64,000 nucleotides of DNA from Stictocephala bisonia (Eukaryota; Arthropoda; Insecta; Hemiptera; Membracidae). The stretch covers positions 277,501-341,500 of the forward strand of contig JAQJVL010000427.1 of the NCBI GenBank assembly GCA_035578905.1, in the 5' to 3' direction. The notes beneath the pieces are model-generated. The model did not search any database, was not told the origin of the DNA, and saw only the letters and a list, made by a program, of their open reading frames with translations. The translations under genes were made by a program, and so were the position numbers. This document shows, one piece after another, positions 1 to 10,589 of the stretch (its first letter is position 1; each line of letters opens with the position of its first letter).

Positions 1-830
1 TCATAAACAACATTTTTATACAGCACAATTCAAGGTTGTGCATTTATTGAAGTGTTATTTTTTAAGTTTTCTTCATTTTTGTTCTTTCTGAATTCCTTGA
101 AATAATTATAATAAAGAATGAAAATCGATCATTGTAATTTATGTTACCATTATTACACTTAACTTTAGTTATATAACATCAACATTATTTAAATTTGTAC
201 CATCAATATATTTATACTTTGTGATGGTTAAATAATGTACCAATGTATACTACATGCTATACTATTACCCACTTACTATAAATAAAGGTTACAGTTAAGC
301 TATTAGTTTGATTAAGGGGACGATTTATAGAGGAAGCCGTAGCCAAGCCACAAATTTGCTCTGTTAAATATCTTGAACAGAGATCAATTATTGTAATATA
401 AATTGTTTAAATTATTAATATATACCAGATAGGATAGTTAAATAACTTTACTTTACAATGTGTGAAAAGGATTAGAATAGATATTTATCAATACATAAAC
501 ACATTGAATTGATTGGTGTAGTAGTATAAAATGTAACTATATAGAAATTCATATAAATACTTATCCTTATTTGGAGTTTTAAGTAATATTCGAAACAAGT
601 AGCAATTTTTATATCATCTTTAACATTAAGTTAAATTAATTGAAGTTTACAGAAAACTAGTTGCTCTTATAGCTTCTGCAAATATATTTCTAAGTTGAGG
701 GTAGTGATTTGAATGCATAATCACTAGCAGTATACATTTCAAAAAATACATAAATGTTTAGTTAATTTTTATAATTTACTAAATAATAAACCTGAGATTA
801 TAAAAAATTACAATCTCTAGAGAATTAGTT

Positions 831-833
<3 letters not shown>
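1..833. other. AT-rich stretch, no feature recognised
   Basis: No open frame of useful length, no repeat shared with the rest of the window and no RNA signature was seen by eye. Confidence 0.5.
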
Positions 834-900
<67 letters not shown>

Positions 901-901
901 C
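834..901. repeat. (TA)n microsatellite followed by a T tract
   Basis: About 24 TA dinucleotides run straight into about 18 T residues. The T tract could be the reversed A-tail of an unrecognised minus-strand retroposon, but no body was identified next to it. Confidence 0.95.
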
Positions 902-2279
902 ACGGAAAATTGAAAAAAACGATATTCTTGTCTTTAATCATATTTTTAACTTAGATAGTGTAAACACTTTTTAAGTCGTGATCAAACACGCAAATCTCAG
1001 TACGTAGATAAGTAGCATGATTATTTTTGTAAAATATTAAACTTGATAATATCTTTAAATATTTTTTAAAAGCTCGTGTGAGCATCACATGCCTTCATTA
1101 TTTATATATTTATACAATTTAAAATAACAGTTGTATTCTGATCTGCTTACTAGTCCGTACCAACTCATATATGACATTATATTGAATATGACTAATGGCA
1201 TTTTTATTTGAAAATGGTATAGTTTATGTCAGCAATACATATCTTCTGGCGTTGTTTTGAATTGTCTCCTCTATAACACGCTGATAACTATATTTTACGC
1301 ACCAGTCTAAACTTTCTACATGAATGTATATTTTCAAGTCTTAACATTGTAGTACATTTATAATTCTTGCTACTAATTATTTTTTTTTAATAAATTGCAA
1401 AATAAAAAGATCTTTTATGAACTAAAACTAACTCAGTGTATGTTAAAAGATCCATTGAATGTTTTGAATACAACATTTGTGTTACTTTGTTTCGATTCTT
1501 TTATAAAAATAAATTGGTTAAAAAATATCTGTCTTTGTAAAGTAAAATTTTGGAGTATCTTATTAGAACATTAAATTAAACTAATTCAATACATTTAAAT
1601 GTAATTCAATGTTTTATAATAAACGTTCTGGATAATAAAAAGTCAGTATTGTGTTTTATCTAAGCATTAGTTTCAACATATACATGATTATTTCATTATA
1701 CTGTATAAAAACAATACAGACTTAGTTCTCCACTAAGTAAGAGCCTGGTGCAATTCATGTAAAGTACTATTTCGAAAACACTTATAACGGATTCCAATAA
1801 AATAATATTGTAAAGAAACATATATAGCGATATTTAAAGGTTTGGTACTAGTTCATTAATTTCATACAATTATCGGAAATTGAATCTAGCCTAAAGGAAT
1901 TACAAGTGATTACACCAATCCAATTAGAGCTATGGCTCTTTGTTGTCTGAACAATAGAGGTAATTACATGCAACTAATAAATTTTCAGCATTATATGTGC
2001 TTGAAACATTTGAAATAAATATAGTAAAAATATAGTAGAAATAAATGAAGGAATCGAGATCCATAACTAAATGAATCCACATTATATCGATAAAATATGT
2101 GCCTTAAGAAATATAGGTAAAAACAAATTTATATTTTAATCAACATGTGATACTAATAGAAGACACTAGTTTCAAACCCAACTATTTAAACAGGAGAATT
2201 AAAATATAGAATCTCACCAAACACCATATAATAGTTTCTCAATATTTAGATTATTTTTCAAAAATTGTTTACTGTGTTA
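902..2279. other. AT-rich stretch, no feature recognised
   Basis: Plain AT-rich sequence; both strands were read without finding a family match or a convincing coding segment. Confidence 0.5.
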
Positions 2280-2424
2280 TTTTTTTTTCAAACAACTTAA
2301 CTCGCCAGTTCACATGAGCCTGTGTGAACTCTACTCATCGAGTGAAGTACCAGCCATTAGCTCAATTAGGGTTTCGAACCTTGGACATTGCCCTCCACAG
2401 TCCGAACTAAGTCACTAAGTTACA
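2280..2424 (-). mobile_element. tRNA-derived SINE
   Basis: On the minus strand the unit starts with an A-box-like segment (CTTAGTGACTTAGTTCGG, about 2403-2420), followed by a B box (GGTTCGAAACCC, complement of 2369-2380). These are the two internal RNA polymerase III promoter elements of a tRNA, in the right order and at roughly tRNA spacing. A tRNA-unrelated part follows and the unit ends in nine A residues (T run at 2280-2288), the A-tail expected of a LINE-mobilised SINE. The acceptor stem cannot be folded convincingly, so this is not a functional tRNA. No second copy was found in the window and the parental LINE is unknown. Confidence 0.7.
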
Positions 2425-2430
2425 AAATAA

Positions 2431-3640
2431 ATTCTTTTTTATCATACTCCATGCAGTTCGAAATGAAATGCATGTGAACTTAACACAAATGAAATGTAAT
2501 AGAGGATGCACAAATAATAAAGTGATAGAATTCTTTATACCATCATTATCTTTCTCAGACAAGGTGGATTCACTAAGGATTGGAAGTGGTGTTAAAGTAT
2601 TTATCTATTATAAAATAATTTGACAAAAACTGAAAACACATTACGGTTGTCAGTAGAGGCGTGATTGTTGGATTGATGAAATATTATTGGACGGTTGTCT
2701 ATTCAGTTTGTTTGCTAAAAAATACTTAATGAAAAAATCTCAGAATCAAAATACCTGCTTATTCACAAGTCTGTCCCATTTCTTAAATTTCTTTTCTTAT
2801 TATATTTTTACCATATTCGTTCAAAATTAAAAACTTTGAACATATCCTCAATTTAATATCTTGTGACTACGTTTAAATAGGGGGTTTTACTACATTTGTT
2901 CTCTTATGATTCTTATTTTGAAAGGCAGATACATGCTTTTAGACTCTTTCGTTGAAGTTTACAGTGTCAAACAAATAGTAAAGTTGATATCATATATTAC
3001 AAAATCACTATAATTATTTTCAATACATAATATTTCGATGTAAGATGTTAGATTAAATGTTTTAAATACCTAAAGTTCTTGCCAATTTTCCAGCTAGTGA
3101 ATATATGTTTATTGTAGAGGATATATATATATTACTGAAATAGCTGTCTGAATGTGAGAGTTTTAGCCATTTTAGGAAACAAATATAACTGATAAGTAAT
3201 TTGGTGAAATACGACAGTAAACAGAAAGTTAAGAAGGATATGGACAGTGTTCACCAGCGTACTGTCAGTCGAGTGTCACACTGGCAGATTGTGATGGACG
3301 TGTACGCAGGTATTGTAATATTAAAAGGGCTTGTGACAGTTTGAAACCACATGTAACGGTACCTTTTATGTCCCAGTGGAAATATTAAATATTTATCCTA
3401 AAGTTGTTTTCATTGTTTTCAGTATAATTTAAATAATAAAAAAAAAACAAGTGGAAGCTATTTTGATATAAATAACAAGTGTGTGTTTTGATAGGAATAT
3501 CACACGTAAAACAAAAAACTAGCAAACTACGGTTCATTTCCCCTCAGAAGGTTATTTGGAAGGAGAATTCCAAACGATACTTCAAAAATATTAGTTTATT
3601 ATTGATCAATTATCATGACAAATAGTTAGGTTCGACCAGA
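2431..3640. other. AT-rich stretch with one GC-richer patch
   Basis: Mostly featureless. At about 3232-3393 a GC-richer patch has an open plus-strand frame of about 54 codons with several cysteines. I could not assign it to a family, and it may be chance. Confidence 0.4.
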
Positions 3641-3647
3641 ATTAGTA

Positions 3648-3852
3648 GTGGTGGAGTGCTGTAACTCACCAGTTTTGAGGTCAATTATTGTATAGATTAT
3701 AGGTGGGTGTCTTTTGGTGCACCTTCTCAGTCTTCTTAATGAATTTATAAAGCACTGTGGTGTAGTGCTTCATCAAAGCAACCTTCCGGCAAGTATTGTT
3801 AACATTTTAGGTGATAGATTATGTTCTCGTCCTCCAAATACTATGGTGGAAT
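3648..3852 (+). repeat. Inverted partner of 9084-9290 (about 205 bp)
   Basis: This segment matches the reverse complement of 9084-9290 almost throughout, from a TAGTGGTG-like end to the TACTATGGTGGAAT end, with only scattered differences. The 9.1-kb copy lies inside a TIR element (8562-9360), so this one is probably a truncated copy of that element in the opposite orientation. The TIR that adjoins the 9.1-kb copy is absent here. Confidence 0.85.
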
Positions 3853-3941
3853 CTACTGTGTGGTTGCTATTAAGATGAACACTACTTGAGAAGTCTGGAT
3901 CATCCATAATTGGTGAGAATGTATTTGTTTACTTGTGTATT

Positions 3942-3942
<1 letters not shown>

Positions 3943-3996
<54 letters not shown>

Positions 3997-4002
3997 TATA
4001 TT
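3943..4002. repeat. (TA)n microsatellite
   Basis: About 28 TA repeats with one phase slip near 3990. Confidence 0.95.
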
Positions 4003-4246
4003 ACAATCTAATTTATATATGTACCAATTAGAAAAACATTAGATAGCTTAGCTGTTTGTAAACAATATTAGACCTATATGGATGTTATTACGTAAGACAC
4101 ACCATCACAAAACGAGTAGAATAACATAATAAAATAATACGTTGTTTTAGTAGGCCCAGTTTAAAAGAAAAATGACAACATTAACAAATATATAAATGTA
4201 ACATCATTAGTATTGGTGACATGATTGGTCTGGACTGTATAGAATG

Positions 4247-7208
4247 AAAGAAAAGAAAGAAAGAAAGTTTATTACCATAAATCACAATACATATTAATGT
4301 GCTTTACATACAAAAACAGTTTGAATAATCAAATACACACATAACCAAATACAGTATTTAGCTTATAAAAACAAAAACACAATTTAAGATATTTTAAAAA
4401 CACTATTTTAACTTAATTGAAAGTAACATTAAACAAATTAATCTATTTAATTTACTAATGTGATATATGGCTAGGTACCTCTGAGCATGAAGCTGTTTTG
4501 AGGTTACCTTCTCAAAATATAACAAATTCAAGTACATCAGTTGCAGAAAATAAAAATGAGAACTTTTTAAAAGCAAAAATTTGTATTAAAATCAAGACGT
4601 ATTTTTAATTATTATTTTACATATTAGTGCTTTCTTATCTCTAAGGACCAACCTTAGGCCCAATTTACCAACAAATCAGAAGACACAATAGAAACACAAA
4701 TAAAATTAAAAATTTTTACAAGAAGGAGAGTCAAGAAAAAACAGATTGATTTAAAACAAAAAAGTTTCAAGTTCATCATAATTGAAAGTAAATAACCATT
4801 CTTTTAAACGTTTAGAAAAATTTGCTATGGAATTAGCAGTACTAATTTGGTAAGGAAGTTTATTGAAAAAAATCAAAGAACTGTAACTATAGAATCTTTT
4901 AAAAGCTTCACACGACGGTTTCAACAAAGCTACCCGATTCAAATTTCTTAGTCTTATTGAATGAACTGCAGCATTTGCTATTTTTTGACCTCCCCTCACA
5001 AAAAAAATACGCAACACTCTATACACATATAAATGCCTAATGGGAAGTACACCTAAATATTTAAAAAAAGGAAAGGACTGTTCCCTTCTTTGCACACGAA
5101 ATATTTGTCGTATAATGCATTTTTGTGACACAAGAATTGGTTTTAAAAAGGATTTATACGCTCCCCCCCAACAACTTAACCCATATTCTAACTTACTATT
5201 TACCAAAGCAAAATATACTGATCTTAAAACTTCTGTCGGACAAATGAATTTCAAAAGATAAAATTTTCTTAAGGACATATAAACATATTTTTTTACTGAC
5301 TGAATGTGCTCTCTCCAAGAACAATTACTGTCTAATATTAACCCTAAATATTTGATTTTTTCTACTTGTTCTATTAACATACAATTCTCACAAGACACCT
5401 CAAATGAATCATTCAGACAACTTTTACATTTGAAATATACATTACCATTTATACCATCTTTCGTTCTTAATGAAAAATAAACCAACTTAGTTTTAGTACT
5501 TAAAACAAGTTTGTTAACAGTAAACCAAATTTTCAAATAATTTAAATCTGATTGGACATTTCTCTGAAGTGAAATAGGGTCACTAGCAGAGTAACTAAGT
5601 GCAGTATCATCAGCAAAACAATTAATGTTGCCTTTGAAATTTCCTAAACACAATTTATTAATATATACAATAAATAAAATTGGTCCAAGGACCGAACCTT
5701 GTGGTACTCCACAGGTTATTGGTAAAAGAGTGCTTGTACAATTTTTTATCCTAACACATTGATTTCTTCCAGTTAAATAACTCTCAAACCACTTATAAGC
5801 AACACCCCTCACTCCCACCTCCTGTAAGCATGATAGTAAAATATTATGGTCAACAGAATCGAATGCTTTTGTGATATCAATAAATAGACCTGCAACATAT
5901 AGCTTTGAGTTTAAACCGTCGTATATACCAGTAAGAAATGATAGCAAAGCATCTTCTGTAGATTTATTTTTGACAAAACCATACTGATTTTCACTTAGAA
6001 CGTTAATTAAATTTAAGAACGTCAATAGCCTAGATTTTACTAATTTCTCCAAGATTTTGGAAAAATTTGACAGTAAAGAAATGGGCCTGTAGTTATTTAA
6101 CTCTGTTACTTCCCCTTTCTTATGCAATGGTATTACAACAGCTGTTTTCAAGCCACAAGGGAACTCACCTGTCTCAAAACTTAAATTAAAGACAAAGGAC
6201 AGAACAGAACTTATATATTTGTTAGCAGTCTTTATAATGAAAGAAGAAATTCTATCTATACCAGGAGATTTGTTTGAGTTTAAACTATTTATAATAGAAG
6301 AAACTTCATCACTACAAGTGGGCAGAAGGAAAAAAGAATTTAAAATGTTTGCTGTAGGAAAAACTTCATTAAAATCATTTAACTTTAAGCCATCCACAGA
6401 AGCAAAATTATCCAATAATCTATCGATAATAGTAGTAAAAAATAAATTAAATTCATTTGCAATGTCCATAAAATCAAAAATTAACTCACCCGACTCTAAT
6501 TTCTTAATACATTCAATGCTCTTCCCCTCTTTAACTTGACCTAAAATAGTATTTATAGTTTCCCACTGTTTCTTTGCATTCCCCTTATTGCTATCAAACA
6601 AGTTCAAATAATAATTACTTTTTTGAAGTTGTAAATCATGTTTTAACCTCGCTGAAAAAGAAAGAAAATAACGTTTTAATTTGGTATTATTTGGATTTTT
6701 CTTTACCTTCTTATATAAGATATTTCTATGCTTCTGTCTTTTACAAAGTTCAAAGGTCATCCATGGCTTTAAGAGCGTTACATTCTTTTTTTTTGATTTA
6801 GTATAAGTAGATTTTTTAATAATACTTTTAAATAAAAATAAAAAATTTTCAAATGCCTCTGATGCATTGACACTATAAAAAACAGACTTCCACTCCTCTT
6901 TACTTAATAAATACTCTAATAGCCTGAAATCTATTTTGTCTGTAGTTTCACTCTCATTATTATTTTTGTTAACATTTTCAAGTTTATCAAATAACAAATT
7001 ACAAACAATAACATCATGGTCACTCCTACCAGATTTTAAAACATGTGATTCATACAAAAAATTATCTCTAGTTCTTAAGTAAATATGGTCTAAGCAACGT
7101 TTTCCTCTAGTTGGTTTATCAATCAGCTGAACCAAACCATTGCTATTCATTAATACCTGATAGTCATCTACAGCTGGAGATTGTTCAAATATACAATGTA
7201 GAATGTAA
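4247..7208 (-). mobile_element. Non-LTR retrotransposon (LINE), 5'-truncated, recent-looking
   Basis: The element runs on the minus strand. Its low-coordinate end is a TTTC-type simple tail (complement of 4247-4268) behind a roughly 480-bp 3' untranslated region. That region holds a short perfect hairpin, CTAAGG/CCTTAG with a 5-nt loop, at 4641-4657. The octamer ATAGAATG occurs just outside both ends (4239-4246 and 7209-7216) and is a plausible target-site duplication. The 5' end is cut inside the endonuclease, as is usual for target-primed reverse transcription that stops early. The long undamaged coding frame implies a fairly young insertion. It sits between the two arms of the 3648-3852 / 9084-9290 inverted pair. 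Confidence 0.88.
4751..7150 (-). CDS. LINE ORF2: endonuclease C-terminus, reverse transcriptase, C-terminal region
   Basis: This 799-residue frame encodes the polymerase that copies LINE RNA into a nicked chromosomal target. Only the end of the APE-type endonuclease remains: LIDKPTRGKRCLDHIYLR near residues 9-26 and the catalytic SDH at 43-45. The reverse transcriptase spans about 325-520. It has a fingers motif LNNYRPISLLS (351-361), motif A with D425 in FIDITKAFDSVDH, motif B GVPQGSVLGP (481-490) and motif C FADD (512-515), so all three catalytic aspartates are present. A CX2C-X8-CX2C cluster (C575, C578, C587, C590) precedes the YLGL thumb block. The annotated Met is internal: the frame stays open upstream to a TGA at 7220-7222, so the true start was lost by truncation. 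The motifs place it in the jockey/CR1 group, but the exact clade cannot be fixed by eye. It is unlikely to transpose by itself without a full endonuclease and promoter. Confidence 0.95.
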   Translation of the reverse strand: MNSNGLVQLIDKPTRGKRCLDHIYLRTRDNFLYESHVLKSGRSDHDVIVCNLLFDKLENVNKNNNESETTDKIDFRLLEYLLSKEEWKSVFYSVNASEAFENFLFLFKSIIKKSTYTKSKKKNVTLLKPWMTFELCKRQKHRNILYKKVKKNPNNTKLKRYFLSFSARLKHDLQLQKSNYYLNLFDSNKGNAKKQWETINTILGQVKEGKSIECIKKLESGELIFDFMDIANEFNLFFTTIIDRLLDNFASVDGLKLNDFNEVFPTANILNSFFLLPTCSDEVSSIINSLNSNKSPGIDRISSFIIKTANKYISSVLSFVFNLSFETGEFPCGLKTAVVIPLHKKGEVTELNNYRPISLLSNFSKILEKLVKSRLLTFLNLINVLSENQYGFVKNKSTEDALLSFLTGIYDGLNSKLYVAGLFIDITKAFDSVDHNILLSCLQEVGVRGVAYKWFESYLTGRNQCVRIKNCTSTLLPITCGVPQGSVLGPILFIVYINKLCLGNFKGNINCFADDTALSYSASDPISLQRNVQSDLNYLKIWFTVNKLVLSTKTKLVYFSLRTKDGINGNVYFKCKSCLNDSFEVSCENCMLIEQVEKIKYLGLILDSNCSWREHIQSVKKYVYMSLRKFYLLKFICPTEVLRSVYFALVNSKLEYGLSCWGGAYKSFLKPILVSQKCIIRQIFRVQRREQSFPFFKYLGVLPIRHLYVYRVLRIFFVRGGQKIANAAVHSIRLRNLNRVALLKPSCEAFKRFYSYSSLIFFNKLPYQISTANSIANFSKRLKEWLFTFNYDELETFLF

Positions 7209-7345
7209 ATAGAATGTAATCAAGGGAGAAAGCTGTTTGTTAGTTATAGACCAACCTGTTTATAAGTTCACTGATTTCTGTAAGTTATTATTCATTAAAT
7301 CATCTTATTTACGTATCAGTCACTTTCAGCAGTTAGTAGCGACGA

Positions 7346-8070
7346 AAACTTTCACTTACTATCCATAACAAAAGATTGGAGACTCGAGTTTGGATGGTTA
7401 CAAAAATTAAACTAACAAAGCTATGGTAATGGAACATATACCAATACTTTTATTTTTTTATTGTGCGTTGATAGGTGTCCATAAAAATTCTTTGTATTAT
7501 TGTTTCATATTTATACTTCGTACCGAATGAAAAAAGTACACGATTTTTCACTAATTGCAAACAAATCTTGACTTTTGAAAATCGCTGACTAAATACCCAT
7601 TCATATATCTTGATGAAAGTTTAATACGTGATTGGTTATAGTATTGAAAATACTATATTAAAATTTCAAAAGTTTTCTTTCATTAGAACAAAAGTTTTTG
7701 TAGATTCTATAAAACAACTTTTTCTAAGCAATGGCTGATCTGATGAGATTGAACTTGACATTGTTGTAATAAGCTAATTTCACATATTAACTGCATACTT
7801 TGTTAACCTTTTACAGCCCATCGTGTATTTTCTAGCGATTTTTATTTCATATCGAAGCGATGTGCACTGAGCCGTGAGTAACGTGTCTGGCGGGACTACG
7901 GTGTTGCCAAGTCGCTGTCAGTACAGCCGTTTTTGTTGACACCTATCAACGCACAATAAAACAATAAAAATATTGGTACAGGTTCCATTACCATAGCTTT
8001 GTTAGTTAAATTTTTGTAAGCATCCAAACTCGAGTCTCCTAACTTTTGTTATGGATGGTAGGCAAAAGTC
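7346..8070. mobile_element. Non-autonomous TIR element (about 725 bp)
   Basis: The ends, 7346-7480 and 7939-8070, are inverted repeats of about 130 bp. They share blocks such as CCATAACAAAAG, GACTCGAGTTTGGATG and TTGTGCGTTGATAGGTGTC with few differences. The roughly 460-bp centre has no transposase frame, so this looks like a MITE or deletion derivative of a DNA transposon. The terminal bases and target duplication could not be fixed, so the superfamily is unknown. Confidence 0.8.
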
Positions 8071-8561
8071 ATCATAATATTGCAATAGAATGAGGAAGTT
8101 GAAGCGAATTAACTATGCGTAATATCTTTAAATTTTTCTTTTCAAGAAACGATAAAAGTATGTTGTGGTATAAAGAAGCATGAAAATGAATTCATAACAA
8201 ATAAAGTTGTTAAAGTGATAGTTGTATTAGTCGTGTTATAAAAACATTCTAAATACTGCTGAAATAATCGTCTATTTATAAGCAACCATCTGAGATTCCG
8301 GCCTCGACTTTTATTGCACCTAAATCAGTATCGTCATCTACGTTAAGTACAGATTGTAGTTTAAAGTAAAAATCATAGTTTCTTATTTAAACTATAAGTG
8401 CTATTGAATCAATAATAAACATAGATTTGTTTTTCTTGATAATGTAATAATACATATTATGATTACCGTATAAAAACGCGTAATACCACACTTAAATAAA
8501 TAACTATGATGATAGTGAAGTTGAGATATAGTTGATATTGGTCACTTAATATGTTAAAATT

Positions 8562-9360
8562 ATTGAATTTTCAATAAAACCAATACATTTTAATTTCAAG
8601 TAGGCCTTTCGCCAGCAAAGCTGGCATCAACAAGGCCTGATGATGTTGATTTTGATTATAAAGTAGTGTACATAAACAATATTGGTACTTAGTCATTTAT
8701 TTACATATATTTCCAATATCATTAAGTCTTTTTGTTCACCTTAATACATTGTCATATGATAAATACACATACGTAATTTTTGATGTAAAATGTTGTGGTT
8801 TTATAATTAATTTCCTAATATTACAATGATTGAGATGTAATTGTGTAAGATTAGCTGATGATAGTTGGAATATGTAAACCATTTTGAATTAAAAAAAAAT
8901 TAAATAAATAATACTACGTAAAGTTATACTATTGTCACTTCTTTCGGTGAATGTTTTTGCTATGAGCGTTCTCCTTTCAACTTTCGGTACAGTAAATGAA
9001 TATTTTTGAATCAAGATCTATTAAAATATTCAAAATATTACAAGGATTTAAAACTTAAAAAATGGATTTAAAAAAATACTATGGATTCCACCATAGTATT
9101 TAGAGGATGAGAACATAATCTATCGCCTAAAATGTTAACAATACTTGCCGGAAGGTTGCTTTGATGAAGCACTACACCACTGTGCTTTATAAAGTCATTA
9201 AGAAGACTGAGAAGGTGCACCAAAAGACACCCACCTATAATCTATACAATAATTGACCTCAAAACTGGTGAGTTACAGCTCTGCACCACTATATATGCCA
9301 GCAAAGCTGACGAAAGGCCTAGTTGAAATTAAAATTTATTGGTTTTATTTAAAATTCAAT
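8562..9360. mobile_element. TIR element of about 800 bp, parent of two other fragments
   Basis: Terminal inverted repeats of about 65 bp (8562-8629 and 9296-9360) share AATAAAACCAATA, TTTTAATTTCAA and TAGGCCTTTCG. Two internal blocks recur elsewhere in the window in opposite orientation: 8665-9055 at about 11745-12155, and 9084-9290 at 3648-3852. Between them is a perfect hairpin (AATACTATGG/CCATAGTATT, 6-nt loop, 9076-9101). No coding capacity was seen. It looks like a non-autonomous DNA transposon with two partial relatives nearby. Confidence 0.8.
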
Positions 9361-9630
9361 TTGAACTATGATGATAATTAGAACGAGGTAAAAATATACA
9401 TCATTGATGTCCTTTCAATTATTTTACATGGAATTAAATCAGTACATGTCATTTGTTATATATATTTTTTATTTAATTGGAGATGTAACATACATTTTAA
9501 ATGTGTTTGCCCATACTAAAGTTATTATTCAATAAACATGATATAAATATTGATAGTAAAATGTGGTTTTAATTGCCCAAAAACTACACCAAGCGTCAAA
9601 GTAATCTAGCGAAAAATGTACTAACTTTTT
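9361..9630. other. AT-rich stretch, no feature recognised
   Basis: Nothing recognisable was found between the TIR element and the short palindromic repeat. Confidence 0.4.
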
Positions 9631-9635
9631 TTAAG

Positions 9636-9687
9636 TACGAGATCGTATTTTGAAGTACGATATCGTATTTTTAATTATGAGATCGTA
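9636..9687. repeat. Three near-palindromes spaced exactly 20 bp
   Basis: TACGAGATCGTA (9636), TACGATATCGTA (9656, a perfect 12-bp palindrome) and TATGAGATCGTA (9676) each start 20 bp after the last. It could be a tiny tandem repeat or a set of dimer-binding sites on alternate helical turns. Confidence 0.9.
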
Positions 9688-9689
9688 TT

Positions 9690-10460
9690 TTAAATCGTTG
9701 TAATAGATAATCTACGATATGTTTATTTCAAACAACAGTGTATTGTTCTTATTTACTTAACCATGTATACACATCCAATTATTTACCTAGTTTTTTTTAT
9801 TTTTAAACTTATTATTATATTTTTATTACGCCTAAAATATTTAGAAACAGTTATCTCAATTTTCAAATGTTTATTTACTATAGTCATTACGGTGTAGAAC
9901 TAGTTATATATAAACGGCCTTTCGTGCGTCAGTCATCTGCCACTTTCACATGTTTTACTTCAGAATAGTATGACCATAGAGCACGCTCTGGTTTCTTCAA
10001 ACACAAAGTAGAGTATAATTATATTTGTTTTTAAATCTTTAGGATATGAACTGATTTAATGAATATATCTACGTTTATTGTTTGTAAATTTGTTGGTTCT
10101 TTAGTGTTGTTAAGTATGATATGGTTTTTATTTATAAGTAATTTTTTTAAATATGGATGGCTGCCAAGTTTTTTTTAAATTAAAGACTGTTTATGGGTCT
10201 AAACTGTACATTTGCAATCATAAATTTTATTGACAATACAAACTTAGAAGAATGAAAATTAATAAATAAATATATGTTTTTTGAGATTGTGATTGAGATA
10301 AGCTTAATTAATGATAAAATTATTAATGTACTTTAGAACTCTTAAAATATAGTTCAATGCCTCTTTATTTGGGTAACCCAAATGTTACAAAAACACAATG
10401 TAAAAAGATAATCATGATTGCAATACAGTTCATTTAGATGTGTAATATCTAGAATACTTG
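9690..10460. other. AT-rich stretch, no feature recognised
   Basis: No repeat family or convincing frame was found. Confidence 0.45.
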
Positions 10461-10464
10461 CTTG

Positions 10465-10585
10465 GTTAGGTGGGTATTTATTGTTATGTAAGGGTAGGTT
10501 GGGTCATAGCTACCCTTCGTATATGGGAGGTCGTTAGGGCCACAATCCCTGTAAGTGTATGGTTGGGAGAAAAGGTCAATAACAA
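10465..10585 (+). repeat. Degenerate copies of the 36-bp G-rich minisatellite
   Basis: GTGTATGGTTGGGAGAAAAG followed by GTCAATAAC at about 10555-10585 matches the unit seen clean at 54.35 kb. A more decayed unit (GGTTAGGTGGG, GGTAGGTTGGGTCATAG) precedes it. Confidence 0.55.
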
Positions 10586-10589
10586 CGAA

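Noticed and set aside
2369..2424. Possible functional tRNA gene
   Set aside because: Only A and B boxes are present; no foldable acceptor stem, and a SINE body and A-tail follow.
3211..3393. Cysteine-rich 54-codon exon candidate
   Set aside because: Two frames look equally plausible, splice signals are weak, and no family was recognised.
5040..6801. Plus-strand frames of 73-106 codons
   Set aside because: Antisense shadows of the LINE polymerase.
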